A stretch of 16,191 nt of DNA from JAXDLK01 sp034666665 (lineage in GTDB: Bacteria > Desulfobacterota > Binatia > JACPRU01): positions 1-16,191 of the forward strand of contig JAXDLK010000328.1 in NCBI GenBank assembly GCA_034666665.1, in the 5' to 3' direction. The notes under the pieces are model-generated. The model was not told the DNA's origin. It ran no database searches and was given only the letters and a program-made list of their open reading frames with translations. Positions 7,301 through 14,485 of the stretch are shown here, one piece after another; positions within the stretch are counted from its first letter, which is position 1, and every line of letters starts with the position of its first letter. The position numbers and the translations under genes are program-made.

Positions 7301-8050
7301 TCAGCGGAAGAGATCCTTCGCCGGATCGCGCACGAGCTCGGCGGCGCGTCCGTGGCCGGCGCGATAGCGGTAGCCGCGCACGGCGACCGCCGGGATCCCG
7401 CTGTCCTTTTCCATGATCAGGCCCGCTGCCGAGGCGAGCTCGTCGGCGACCGCGACCACCGTGTGGTGGAGCTCCCGGCCGGTGAGATCGTGCGAGCCAC
7501 GGAGGTCGAGAAGCGGAAGCATGCCGGCGGCGCCGATCGCCACCTCGACGAGCCCCTCGCGCCACGGCCGGCCGAACGTGTCGGAGATCACCACGGCGAG
7601 GTCGTGCCCGAACCGCTGGAGGAGATCCGCCCGCAGCCGCTCGGCGGAAGCATCGGGATCGACAGGCAGCAGGATCACCGTGTTCGCGTCGAGGCTGTTC
7701 GATTCGTCGACCCCGGCGTTCGCGCAGACGAAACCGTGGCGCGTCTCGACGATCAGGTGCCCTTGGTCCATGCGCACGATCCGGCGCGACTCCGCGAGCA
7801 CCACCTCGACGACGCGGGGATCCTTGGCCGATGGCTCCGCGATCCTCCGTGCGAACGCGGAAGGTTCGATCGTTCGGAGGTCGACGATCCGTCCTTCCGC
7901 CTTGGAGACGATCTTCTGGCAGACGACGAGCACGGCCGGAACGTCCGACGCGACACCCGCGCGGCCGCAGGCCTCCGCCAGCCGCTGCGCGAGGTCGTCG
8001 CCGGGGCCGATCGCGGGGATGCCCTCGAGGGGAAGCAGCTCCAGGGCCAT
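7301..8050 (-). CDS. cofE: F420-0:gamma-glutamyl ligase CofE
   Basis: GTP-dependent ligase that adds gamma-linked glutamates to F420-0, the last step of coenzyme F420 synthesis; cytosolic. At 249 residues from the ATG at 8050 it has the size of stand-alone archaeal CofE and lacks the C-terminal nitroreductase-like domain of mycobacterial FbiB. Motifs: VVCQKIVSKAEGRIVDL (43-59), GFVCANAGVDESN (106-118), and SDTFGRPWREGLVEVAIGAAG (156-176), which carry the GTP/metal-binding residues. Last gene of the cof operon, 44 bp after cofD. The upstream GGTAGGCGG is a plausible ribosome site. Confidence 0.95.
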   Translation of the reverse strand: MALELLPLEGIPAIGPGDDLAQRLAEACGRAGVASDVPAVLVVCQKIVSKAEGRIVDLRTIEPSAFARRIAEPSAKDPRVVEVVLAESRRIVRMDQGHLIVETRHGFVCANAGVDESNSLDANTVILLPVDPDASAERLRADLLQRFGHDLAVVISDTFGRPWREGLVEVAIGAAGMLPLLDLRGSHDLTGRELHHTVVAVADELASAAGLIMEKDSGIPAVAVRGYRYRAGHGRAAELVRDPAKDLFR

Positions 8051-8094
8051 TGGGCTGCCGCCTACCAGAACGATCGGGAAAGAAACATCGGCTC

Positions 8095-9030
8095 TCAGCC
8101 AGCGAGTGCGTCCGCGAGCTCGAGAGTGACCGCTGCCACGGCGCGGCTCCGGGGGATCGTGTCCATGCGGACGTCGGTCGTGGCCACGCGCACTCCGAGC
8201 GCCTCGAGGGCGAGCCGATGCCGCTCGTCCGCGTGATCGATGACGATGCCGTCGACGAGGTCGCGATAGACGCGCACGATTCCGACCGGCGAGACCGGGA
8301 AGCCGTACGCGCGCAGCATGCCGCCGAGAGGCCCGCGGACGGCGCGGCCGCCGGACACGGGGCTCACCGCCACCAGCGGAGCGCGGCGTCTCCGCAGCGC
8401 GGCTTCGATGCCGCGAACGCCGAGGATGGGGCGGATGCTGGTGAAGGGGTTGCTCGGAGGCAGCACGATCGCCCGGGCGCGGCGGATCGCGTCGATGACG
8501 CCGGGTGCCGGCACGGCGGCTCCGATGCCGCGATAGGCGATCCGTTCGACGGCGTCTCGCGCATGGCGGCGGACGAAATAAACCTGGAAGGGGAGGGCGG
8601 TGCCCGCCCGGGTATGGACCCAGGTGCGGACGGGGTGGTTCGACATCGGTAGCACGCGACTCGCGACGCCGAAGGACCGGGCGATTCGTCCGGTGACGGT
8701 ATGGAGCGGCACGCCCGCGCGAAGCTCGCCGGTGCGGAAGAGGTGCGTCGCCAGGTCCCGATCCCCGAGCGCGAACCAGGGCTCGCACCCGAATCGCCGG
8801 AGCGCGGCGAGCGTGCGCTGGCCGTCGCCGGCGAGGCCCCAGCCGCGAGCGGGAGGCGCCGCTCCGGCGAGGTTGTAGACGATCGTGTCGAGATCCGGAG
8901 AGACGTGCAGGCCGAAGAACTCGTCGTCGTCCGCGGTGTTCACGATCACCGACAGGCGGTCCGCGGGCACCAGCCGCGCGATGCCGCGGAGTAGCCGTGC
9001 GGCTCCGACGCCGCCGGCGAGCGCCGTCAG
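8095..9030 (-). CDS. cofD: 2-phospho-L-lactate (or PEP) transferase CofD, likely CTG start
   Basis: Transfers the phospho-acid moiety from its guanosine-diphospho donor to Fo, giving F420-0 or dehydro-F420-0. Motifs include VIVNTADDDEFFGLHVSPD, ALGDRDLATHLFRTGELRAG and LPPSNPFTSIRPILGV. The first canonical start in frame, GTG at 8970, gives 291 residues but cuts off the conserved N-terminal nucleotide-binding segment. Reading upstream in the same frame gives LTALAGGVGAARLLRGIARL (9030-8971), a good match to the family start. There is no ATG, GTG or TTG between the cofH stop and 8970. CTG at 9030 (311 residues) best fits the family length and N-terminus; CTG at 9054 (319 residues) would overlap the cofH TGA as CTGA. 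A sequencing error or true CTG initiation are the two explanations. Confidence 0.9.
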   Translation of the reverse strand: MTALAGGVGAARLLRGIARLVPADRLSVIVNTADDDEFFGLHVSPDLDTIVYNLAGAAPPARGWGLAGDGQRTLAALRRFGCEPWFALGDRDLATHLFRTGELRAGVPLHTVTGRIARSFGVASRVLPMSNHPVRTWVHTRAGTALPFQVYFVRRHARDAVERIAYRGIGAAVPAPGVIDAIRRARAIVLPPSNPFTSIRPILGVRGIEAALRRRRAPLVAVSPVSGGRAVRGPLGGMLRAYGFPVSPVGIVRVYRDLVDGIVIDHADERHRLALEALGVRVATTDVRMDTIPRSRAVAAVTLELADALAG

Positions 9031-9050
9031 AGGAAGCGGCAGCGCGCGGC

Positions 9051-10337
9051 TCAGTGGGCGGAGGGTGCCGCGGCGGCGCGCGGGTGCTCGAAGCGGAAGC
9101 GCGGCGAGCGGGCGAGCTTCTGATACGAGCCGAACACCGCCTCGCTGTCCGTGACGGCGTCCAGCGGTCCCTCCGCGGCTTCCTCCGCGTCGCGGCCGTC
9201 GAAGAGACGGCGGATCGCATAGGTGGTGCTTCGCTCCGCGGCCGTCCGGCCCATGATGCGGATCAGCTCGCGGAGCCGCTTCGGCGTCACCAGCTGGCCA
9301 TACGGCGCACCGGCCGTGGTGGAGATGCTCTCGTTGATCAGCGTCCCGCCCATGTCGTTCGCTCCGGCGAGCAACAGGTATGCGGAGAACGGAGGACCCT
9401 CCTTCACCCAGGAGGACTGAATGTTGCGGAAGGTCGGCCCGAGGAGAATGCGCCCGAGGGCGTGCATCGCCACCGCCTCGTCGCCGGTCGCGCCGGCCCG
9501 CGCCTGCGGCACCAGGTGCCGGAAGTGCATCGGCGCCTCGTGATGCACGAAGCTCAGAGGGACGAACTCGGTGAATCCGCCGGTCTGGCGCTGCAGGTCA
9601 CGCAGCAGCTCCAGGTGCTGGACCCAGTGATGCGGCGTCTCGACGTGGCCGTACATGATGGTCGAGCTGGTGCGGATGCCGAGCTCGTGCGCGCTGGTGA
9701 TCACCTCGATCCACTGGTCGCGGGAGATGCGGCCCGGGGAGATGCGGTCACGGATCTCGGGCACGAGCACCTCGGCCGACGTCCCGGGGAGCGTGCCGAG
9801 GCCGGCGGCGCGGAGCGCCTTGAGGTACGCCGGGATCGACGTCCCGGAACGCACCGCTCCGTAGGCGACCTCCTCCGGCGAGAAGGCGTGGATGTGCAGG
9901 TTCGGCAGCTCCTTCTTGATCGCGCGACAGAGGTCGACGTACAGCGATCCGTCCATCTTCGGCGGCAGACCCGCCTGGATGCACACTTCGGTCGCGCCGT
10001 AGTCCCAGGCCTGCTTCGCCCGCCGCACGACTTCCTCGGTCGGCAGGAAGTAGCCTTCCTCGGCGCGGTGATCGCGGCTGAACGCACAGAAGGTGCAGTG
10101 CTTGATGCACACGTTCGTGAAGTTGATGTTGCGATTGACGACGTAGGTGACCACGTCGCCGACTTGTCGCCGCCGGAGCTCGTCCGCCACCTGGCGAACC
10201 GCCTCGAGCGCGAAGCCACGGGCGGTGGCGATCGCGACCGCATCCTCGCCGCCGATCTCCTCGCCGGCGAGTGCCCGGCGGAGCACGGTGCGGAGCGGCC
10301 GGTCTACCGCGGCGAGCGTGCGATCGAGGGCGTCCAT
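9051..10337 (-). CDS. cofH: Fo synthase subunit CofH (radical SAM)
   Basis: Radical SAM enzyme (5-amino-6-(D-ribitylamino)uracil--L-tyrosine 4-hydroxyphenyl transferase) that couples a tyrosine-derived fragment to the flavin precursor in the first half of Fo synthesis. It has 428 residues from the ATG at 10337, with a GGAG about 8 bases upstream inside cofG. The [4Fe-4S] motif CIKHCTFC is at Cys77, Cys81 and Cys84, followed by FSRD. Further family blocks are GATEVCIQAGLPPKMDG, LPGTSAEVLVPEIRDRI, SSTIMYGHVE, EFVPLSFVH and ANDMGGTLINESIS. The related menaquinone enzymes MqnC and MqnE share parts of this pattern, but the adjacent cofG, cofD and cofE make CofH the clear choice. The start overlaps the cofG stop by one base (TGATG), pointing to coupled translation. 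CofG and CofH are separate here, not fused as in actinobacterial FbiC. Confidence 0.95.
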   Translation of the reverse strand: MDALDRTLAAVDRPLRTVLRRALAGEEIGGEDAVAIATARGFALEAVRQVADELRRRQVGDVVTYVVNRNINFTNVCIKHCTFCAFSRDHRAEEGYFLPTEEVVRRAKQAWDYGATEVCIQAGLPPKMDGSLYVDLCRAIKKELPNLHIHAFSPEEVAYGAVRSGTSIPAYLKALRAAGLGTLPGTSAEVLVPEIRDRISPGRISRDQWIEVITSAHELGIRTSSTIMYGHVETPHHWVQHLELLRDLQRQTGGFTEFVPLSFVHHEAPMHFRHLVPQARAGATGDEAVAMHALGRILLGPTFRNIQSSWVKEGPPFSAYLLLAGANDMGGTLINESISTTAGAPYGQLVTPKRLRELIRIMGRTAAERSTTYAIRRLFDGRDAEEAAEGPLDAVTDSEAVFGSYQKLARSPRFRFEHPRAAAAPSAH

Positions 10338-11542
10338 CAATGACTCCAATCGACCGCGGGCGCTTCGTCGAGCTCCGCGAGCACTGCGTCGCGAATCGCG
10401 GGATGAAGAAAGCCGGGCTTGCGGGCGAACTCGGGATAGATCGGCAGGCGAGGGCGGAGCTGGAAGCCCTCCTCGGCGCAGGTCGCGGCGAGGCGCACGA
10501 CGTGGGGCCACGGCGCTTCGGGATTCACGTAGTCGCGCGTGAGCGGCGAGATCCCGCCCCAATCGTTGATCCCGGCTCGGAGAAGCAGCCGGTGTGCGGT
10601 CGGGTTCAGGTTCGGCGGCGCTTGCAGGTTCATCTCCGGTCCGAGGAGCAGCCGTGCGGTGGCAACGGTGCGCGCGATCTCGAAGTCCGTCGGCTCGAGC
10701 GCATTCTCCATCGGGATTCCCGGCTTCGCGCGGAAGTTCTGCACGATCACTTCCTGCACGTGGCCGTGGCGGTCGTGGAGGTCACGGATCGCGAGCAGGC
10801 TGTCGACGATCTCCTCGCGCGTCTCGCCGATGCCGATGAGGATCCCGGTGGTGAACGCGATTCGCAACCGCCCGGCGTCGTCGATCGTGCGCAGCCGCAC
10901 CTCCGGATCCTTGTCCGGCGCCGCGTGGTGGGGTCCGCCCCGCGCGCGCAGCCGCGGGCTCACGTTCTCGAGCATCAGTCCGAGGCTCGGGTTCGTCGGC
11001 TTCAGCTGCTCGAGCTCCTCGAACGTCATCACCCCCGCATTCGTGTGCGGCCAGAGCCCCTCGGCAAGGCATTCCTCGGCGGCGTGACACACGTAGTCGA
11101 TCGTCGATTCGAAGCCGAGCAGGCCGAGGAGAGCGCGATACTGGCGGAATGCCGTCTCCGGTCGATCACCCAGGCAGAGCAGGGCCTCGCGGCAGCCGAG
11201 CGCCCGCCCGCGCCGGCTCCAATCGCGTACCTCACCGGCGGTCATGGTCCAGGCGCCGTCGTCCCAGGGATCCTTGCGAAACGTGCAGTACGTGCAGCGA
11301 TCCCGGCAGAGATTGGTGATCGGCAGAAAGACCTTCGGCGAGTACGTGACGGTGCGCCCCTTCGCCTCGTCCCGCAGATACGCGGCCGCATCCAGGATCC
11401 GCGACAGGTCGGCATCGCCGGCGGCGATGAGCGCGACGCCATCCGCGCGACCGAGCCGTTCTCCTCGACGCGTGCGGGCGACGACGTCCTCCACCCCCGG
11501 AAGCTTCGCGCTCCAGGTGGCGGCGACGGAAGTCGAAGCCAT
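10337..11542 (-). CDS. cofG: Fo synthase subunit CofG (radical SAM)
   Basis: Second radical SAM enzyme of Fo synthesis (7,8-didemethyl-8-hydroxy-5-deazariboflavin synthase), closing the deazaflavin ring from the CofH product. It has 401 residues from the ATG at 11542. The cluster motif is CRDRCTYC at Cys79, Cys83 and Cys86, after KVFLPITNL. Other family segments are LLCLGDRPE, PHTNAGVMTFEELEQLKPTNPSLGLMLEN, TTGILIGIGETREEI, VIVQNFRAKPG and NDWGGISPLTRDYVNPEAPWP. A TTG at 11578 is in frame, but it is itself the -35 of a promoter whose -10 ends seven bases before the ATG. That favours the ATG and a leaderless transcript. First gene of cofG-cofH-cofD-cofE. Confidence 0.95.
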   Translation of the reverse strand: MASTSVAATWSAKLPGVEDVVARTRRGERLGRADGVALIAAGDADLSRILDAAAYLRDEAKGRTVTYSPKVFLPITNLCRDRCTYCTFRKDPWDDGAWTMTAGEVRDWSRRGRALGCREALLCLGDRPETAFRQYRALLGLLGFESTIDYVCHAAEECLAEGLWPHTNAGVMTFEELEQLKPTNPSLGLMLENVSPRLRARGGPHHAAPDKDPEVRLRTIDDAGRLRIAFTTGILIGIGETREEIVDSLLAIRDLHDRHGHVQEVIVQNFRAKPGIPMENALEPTDFEIARTVATARLLLGPEMNLQAPPNLNPTAHRLLLRAGINDWGGISPLTRDYVNPEAPWPHVVRLAATCAEEGFQLRPRLPIYPEFARKPGFLHPAIRDAVLAELDEAPAVDWSH

Positions 11543-11549
11543 CGAGCCG

Positions 11550-11578
11550 CATATACGAGCGGCCCGGAGGGGAGTCAA
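11550..11578 (-). promoter_or_regulatory. Sigma70-like promoter of the cof operon, leaderless geometry
   Basis: On minus, TTGACT (11578-11573), a 17-bp spacer and TATATG (11555-11550), then seven bases to the cofG ATG at 11542. Five of six -35 bases and four of six -10 bases match consensus. It sits in the 58-bp gap between cofG and the stop of the CxxC protein gene. There is no room for a Shine-Dalgarno downstream of the predicted start site. Confidence 0.6.
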
Positions 11579-11600
11579 CGGAGCCGGTGACGAATCGGCG

Positions 11601-12329
11601 TCAGCGATCGTCCGTGACGATCGAGTAACGACGCTCGAGACGGACGATGGGAATGTCCTGACGGAGCTCGCCGTCGACCAGGTCGATCACGCGCAACGCT
11701 TCGACGCCCTCGAAGAGCCGGCGCACTTCCTGATGGTAGGCCTCGACGAGGCACGGCGGCACGCAGGCGAGCTGGACCGCGGGGTCGCGGCGGTCCTCGC
11801 CGATCGGGTCGAAGCGATCCATCGAGATCTCCTCCGTCCGCCGCCACCACGCCTCGACCAGGAGCGCGAGCTTTCCCGCGGGCGCGGAGTACGGGTAGAG
11901 GGCGTCGTCGAGGAGCCCGATCACGACGTCGCGATCGAGATCCACCGCTTCGCGATGACGGACGAGCCGGCCGCGGCGGACCGTGTAACGACGAGGGCTC
12001 GCGGCATCCGAACGCTCGCAGGTGACCAGGTAGCTGCGGTCGCCGTCGGTCGCCTGCCATACGACTTGCGCCATCGGGTCCCCCCGCGAATGGGATCGGA
12101 CCTCCAGGTCACCCGCACGCCGGAGAAAGCGCACGCGATGAGCGGCGTGCGCGCTGCGAAAGCTCTGGCGATCGTCCCTGCCGTGCGCCGAGCCGTCGAG
12201 ATCGTAGCTCGGCGTCCGATCGAGCTCGCTCAGGCGATGGGCCGCACCGCAGGACACGCAGGCGAGGAAGTCCGCGCCGACGCCGCGCTCGGTGTCGACC
12301 ACGTCGGGCGATTCGAAGAGGCCCGTCAC
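11601..12329 (-). CDS. Uncharacterised CxxC protein linked to a response regulator
   Basis: Not recognised. The GTG at 12329 overlaps the response-regulator stop as GTGA, giving 242 residues. The N-terminal part has CVSCGAAH (Cys24, Cys27, His31) and further histidines around 50-65 (SAHGRDD, SAHAAHRV), so a small metal site is possible. The middle part holds QATDGDRSYLVTCERSD, and the rest is acidic and Arg-rich with no membrane segment or signal peptide. An internal ATG at 12074, preceded by a G-rich stretch, would give a 157-residue form without the CxxC. Its position as last gene after the receiver protein suggests that it serves the same pathway, perhaps as adaptor or target; that is inference only. 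Confidence 0.75.
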   Translation of the reverse strand: MTGLFESPDVVDTERGVGADFLACVSCGAAHRLSELDRTPSYDLDGSAHGRDDRQSFRSAHAAHRVRFLRRAGDLEVRSHSRGDPMAQVVWQATDGDRSYLVTCERSDAASPRRYTVRRGRLVRHREAVDLDRDVVIGLLDDALYPYSAPAGKLALLVEAWWRRTEEISMDRFDPIGEDRRDPAVQLACVPPCLVEAYHQEVRRLFEGVEALRVIDLVDGELRQDIPIVRLERRYSIVTDDR

Positions 12330-12922
12330 GCACCGCCTTCCAGATCGCGCGGCCGTACCGGGTTGTCGGGCACGAGGTCGCGCAGCGCCCCCGCGAGCAG
12401 CCGGATGCGTTCGAGGCTCGTGCGCTCGGGATCCGGGAGCGCCGGACCGAGAAGCATCTCCAGCGCCGCCGTCTCCTCGCGCAGCTCGTCGAGGAGCGAG
12501 CGGAGGACGTCGTTCGCGAGCCCGCCGCGCTTCGCTTGCCGGCGCTCGGCCGCCCGGCGCACGACGTCGAGCACGCGGCCGGCATCGAACGGCTTGGTGA
12601 TGTAATCCGCCGCGCGCAAGCGGAGCATCTCGATCGCGCTCTCGTAGGAGCCGTATCCGGTGACCACCACGACTTCGAGGTCGGGATCGAGCTCGCGGAT
12701 CTGCGCCAGCGTCTTCGGCCCACCGAGTCCGGGCATCTTGAGATCGAGCGTCACCACGTCCACCGACTGGCGGCGCAGCGTCTCGAGTGCCTGCTCGCCC
12801 TGCTCCGCTGTCAGCACACGCATGTGCGGCTCCATGATCAGACGCAGGGATTCCCGGGGGCCTCGCTCGTCGTCGACGACGAGCACCGAGCCGATGGGCG
12901 CGGGCGGGGCCGCTGAAGACAC
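12326..12922 (-). CDS. Receiver-domain response regulator without DNA-binding domain
   Basis: A 198-residue phospho-acceptor protein from the GTG at 12922. The receiver domain (about 12-130) is intact: acidic pocket VVDDE (Asp17, Asp18), phosphorylation site LDLKMPG (Asp60), Thr87 in VVVTGYGS, and Lys109 in ITKPF. It is close in style to receivers of NtrC-family proteins. The C-terminal tail (about 131-198) is short, probably helical, and shows no helix-turn-helix, AAA+ or output enzyme motif, so it likely signals through protein contact. A sigma54-type promoter lies just upstream with its predicted start two bases before the GTG. A GTG at 12886 is an alternative start. It overlaps the CxxC protein gene by four bases, so the two form a pair. 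Confidence 0.9.
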   Translation of the reverse strand: MSSAAPPAPIGSVLVVDDERGPRESLRLIMEPHMRVLTAEQGEQALETLRRQSVDVVTLDLKMPGLGGPKTLAQIRELDPDLEVVVVTGYGSYESAIEMLRLRAADYITKPFDAGRVLDVVRRAAERRQAKRGGLANDVLRSLLDELREETAALEMLLGPALPDPERTSLERIRLLAGALRDLVPDNPVRPRDLEGGA

Positions 12923-12934
12923 GACCCGTTACGG

Positions 12935-12950
12935 AGCAGAAACTATGCCA
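12935..12950 (-). promoter_or_regulatory. Sigma54 (RpoN) -24/-12 promoter of the response-regulator pair
   Basis: The minus strand reads TGGCATAGTTTCTGCT (12950-12935). It has TGGCA and TGCT in the exact spacing of the consensus TGGCACG-N4-TTGCW, with invariant GG (12949-12948) and GC (12937-12936) and 13 of 16 positions agreeing (N positions counted as matches). The predicted transcription start is about 12924. The gene immediately upstream encodes a sigma54 activator, which strengthens the call. Confidence 0.65.
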
Positions 12951-12988
12951 CGGCCGGAAGAGGAATTGCGCAGGAGAACCGTTCAGTC

Positions 12989-13027
12989 GCGCGACGAAAA
13001 TCGCGCACGCGTTCAAATTCGAACGCG
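12989..13027. promoter_or_regulatory. Paired palindromes, candidate enhancer for the NtrC-type activator
   Basis: CGCGTTCAAATTCGAACGCG (13008-13027) is a palindrome with nine of ten base pairs matched. Next to it, GCGCGA-N6-TCGCGC (12989-13006) has perfect six-base arms. Their centres are 20 bp apart, about two helical turns, and lie about 93 and 73 bp upstream of the predicted sigma54 start, the usual distance for dimers of Fis-type activators. Neither is followed by a T-run, so terminator function is less likely. Confidence 0.5.
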
Positions 13028-13070
13028 GCGCTGGACGGAAAGGCGTGGCCGCGACGCGCGCAGCCGGCGG

Positions 13071-14483
13071 TCAGTCGATGCGGCCGCCGCCGAGCTCGCT
13101 GCGGATTCCGAGCTTGTCGATCTTGTACTTCAGGATGCGCCGCGTCGTGCCGAGGAGCTCGGCGGCGCGCGTCTGATTGTGCTCCGCCAGCTGCAGGCCA
13201 CGCTCGATGATGGCGCGCTCGAAGGTATCGACCGCATCACCCAGGCTACGGCGTCCGCCGAGCACTTCGGGGAGCAGCGAACCGAGCGGCCCGTCACCCG
13301 ACGGGTAGCGCAACCGTTCCGGGAGATCGCCTCGCTCGAGCTCCTTCCGCTGTCCGGAAAGCACCACCGCGTGCTCGATCGCGTTCTCGAGCTCGCGCAC
13401 GTTGCCGGGCCAGCTGTAGGCCATCATCGCGTCGAGCGCCTCGCGATCGAAATGCTTCGGCGTGAGTCCGAGAGCTCGCGATTTCACTTCGAGGAAATGG
13501 TTGATCAGGAAGGGGACGTCCTCGGGGCGTTCGCGGAGCGGAGGCAGGTGTACCGTGACCACGTTCAGCCGGTAGAAGAGGTCCGGCCGGAAGTCGCCCT
13601 CCTCGATCGCCCGCTCGAGATTCCGGTTCGTCGCGGCGACCACCCGCACGTCGACCTGCACGGGGCGGGTACCGCCGACGCGCACGAAGCGCTCGTCTTC
13701 GAGCACGCGCAGGAGCTTCGCCTGCAAGTTCACCGACATCTCGCCGATCTCGTCGAGGAAGATCGAGCCGCGGTGAGCTTGCTCGAAGAGCCCGATCTTT
13801 CTCGCATGGGCGTCCGTGAAGGCGCCCCGCTCGTGGCCGAAAAGCTCGCTCTCGAGCAGGGTCTCGGGGATGGCCGCACAGTTCAGCACGACCCACGGCC
13901 CGTCCGCGCGTCCGCCTTCGGCGTGCAGCGCGCGCGCGATCAGCTCCTTGCCGGTGCCGCTTTCGCCGGTGATCAGCACCGTGGTCTTGAGCGGCGCGAC
14001 CATCCGCACCGTGCGCAGCGCCGCCGCCATCTGCGGAGAGCGCGCGACCACGTGTCCGAGGGCCAAGTGCGAGCGCACCTCGCTGCGTAGGCGCTTCACT
14101 TCCTCGACGAGCTCTGCGGCCATCGTCGCGCGTTCGGCGATCAGCTTGAGCTCGTCGACGTCGAACGGCTTCGGCAGGTAGTCGAAGGCGCCGAGCTTCA
14201 TCGCGTGGACCGCCGTCTTGACGGTCTTGGTCGCCGTCAGCATGACCACCGGCAGCCCGGGCTCGATCGTCTTCACGCGCTCGAGCAGCTCCATCCCGTC
14301 CATGCCAGGCATGAGGATGTCGGCGAACACGAGCTGTGGCCGCTCGCGGCGGATCGCGTCGAGCGCCTCCTCGCCGGAAGTCGCCACCGAGACCTCGTAG
14401 TCGCGGGTGAGGAGGATGCGCACGGACTCCCGCACGCCGGGCTCGTCGTCGACGACGAGCACGCGCTTCCTTCCTGAACCCAT
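13071..14483 (-). CDS. NtrC-family sigma54-dependent response regulator
   Basis: Transcription activator of 470 residues with the complete receiver / AAA+ / Fis-HTH layout. Receiver: VVDDE (10-14), Asp55 in FADILMPG, Thr83, Lys105. AAA+ domain: Walker A GESGTGKE (173-180), the sigma54 contact loop as GAFTDA (220-225; the usual form is GAFTGA), Walker B GSIFLDEIGE (239-248), FYRLNV with the Arg-finger region, LPPLRERPEDVP, and SWPGNVRELENAIEHAV. C-terminus: a Fis-type helix-turn-helix (about 420-460, HNQTRAAELLGTTRRILKYKI). It opens sigma54 promoters after phosphorylation. The ATG at 14483 starts two bases after the stop of the kinase-like gene, with AGGTAGG just upstream, so the two are co-translated. 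Likely first target: the promoter at 12950-12935. Confidence 0.95.
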   Translation of the reverse strand: MGSGRKRVLVVDDEPGVRESVRILLTRDYEVSVATSGEEALDAIRRERPQLVFADILMPGMDGMELLERVKTIEPGLPVVMLTATKTVKTAVHAMKLGAFDYLPKPFDVDELKLIAERATMAAELVEEVKRLRSEVRSHLALGHVVARSPQMAAALRTVRMVAPLKTTVLITGESGTGKELIARALHAEGGRADGPWVVLNCAAIPETLLESELFGHERGAFTDAHARKIGLFEQAHRGSIFLDEIGEMSVNLQAKLLRVLEDERFVRVGGTRPVQVDVRVVAATNRNLERAIEEGDFRPDLFYRLNVVTVHLPPLRERPEDVPFLINHFLEVKSRALGLTPKHFDREALDAMMAYSWPGNVRELENAIEHAVVLSGQRKELERGDLPERLRYPSGDGPLGSLLPEVLGGRRSLGDAVDTFERAIIERGLQLAEHNQTRAAELLGTTRRILKYKIDKLGIRSELGGGRID

Positions 14484-14485
14484 GC

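Noticed and set aside
8997..10343. A 448-codon plus-strand frame antisense to cofH
   Set aside because: No recognisable motif; cofH is certain on the other strand.
12989..13027. Reading the two palindromes as a transcription terminator after the NtrC-type gene
   Set aside because: No T-run follows on the minus strand, and the spacing to the sigma54 element fits an enhancer better.
12660..14090. A 476-codon plus-strand frame antisense to the NtrC-type gene
   Set aside because: Shadow frame; it also crosses the intergenic regulatory region without any start signal.
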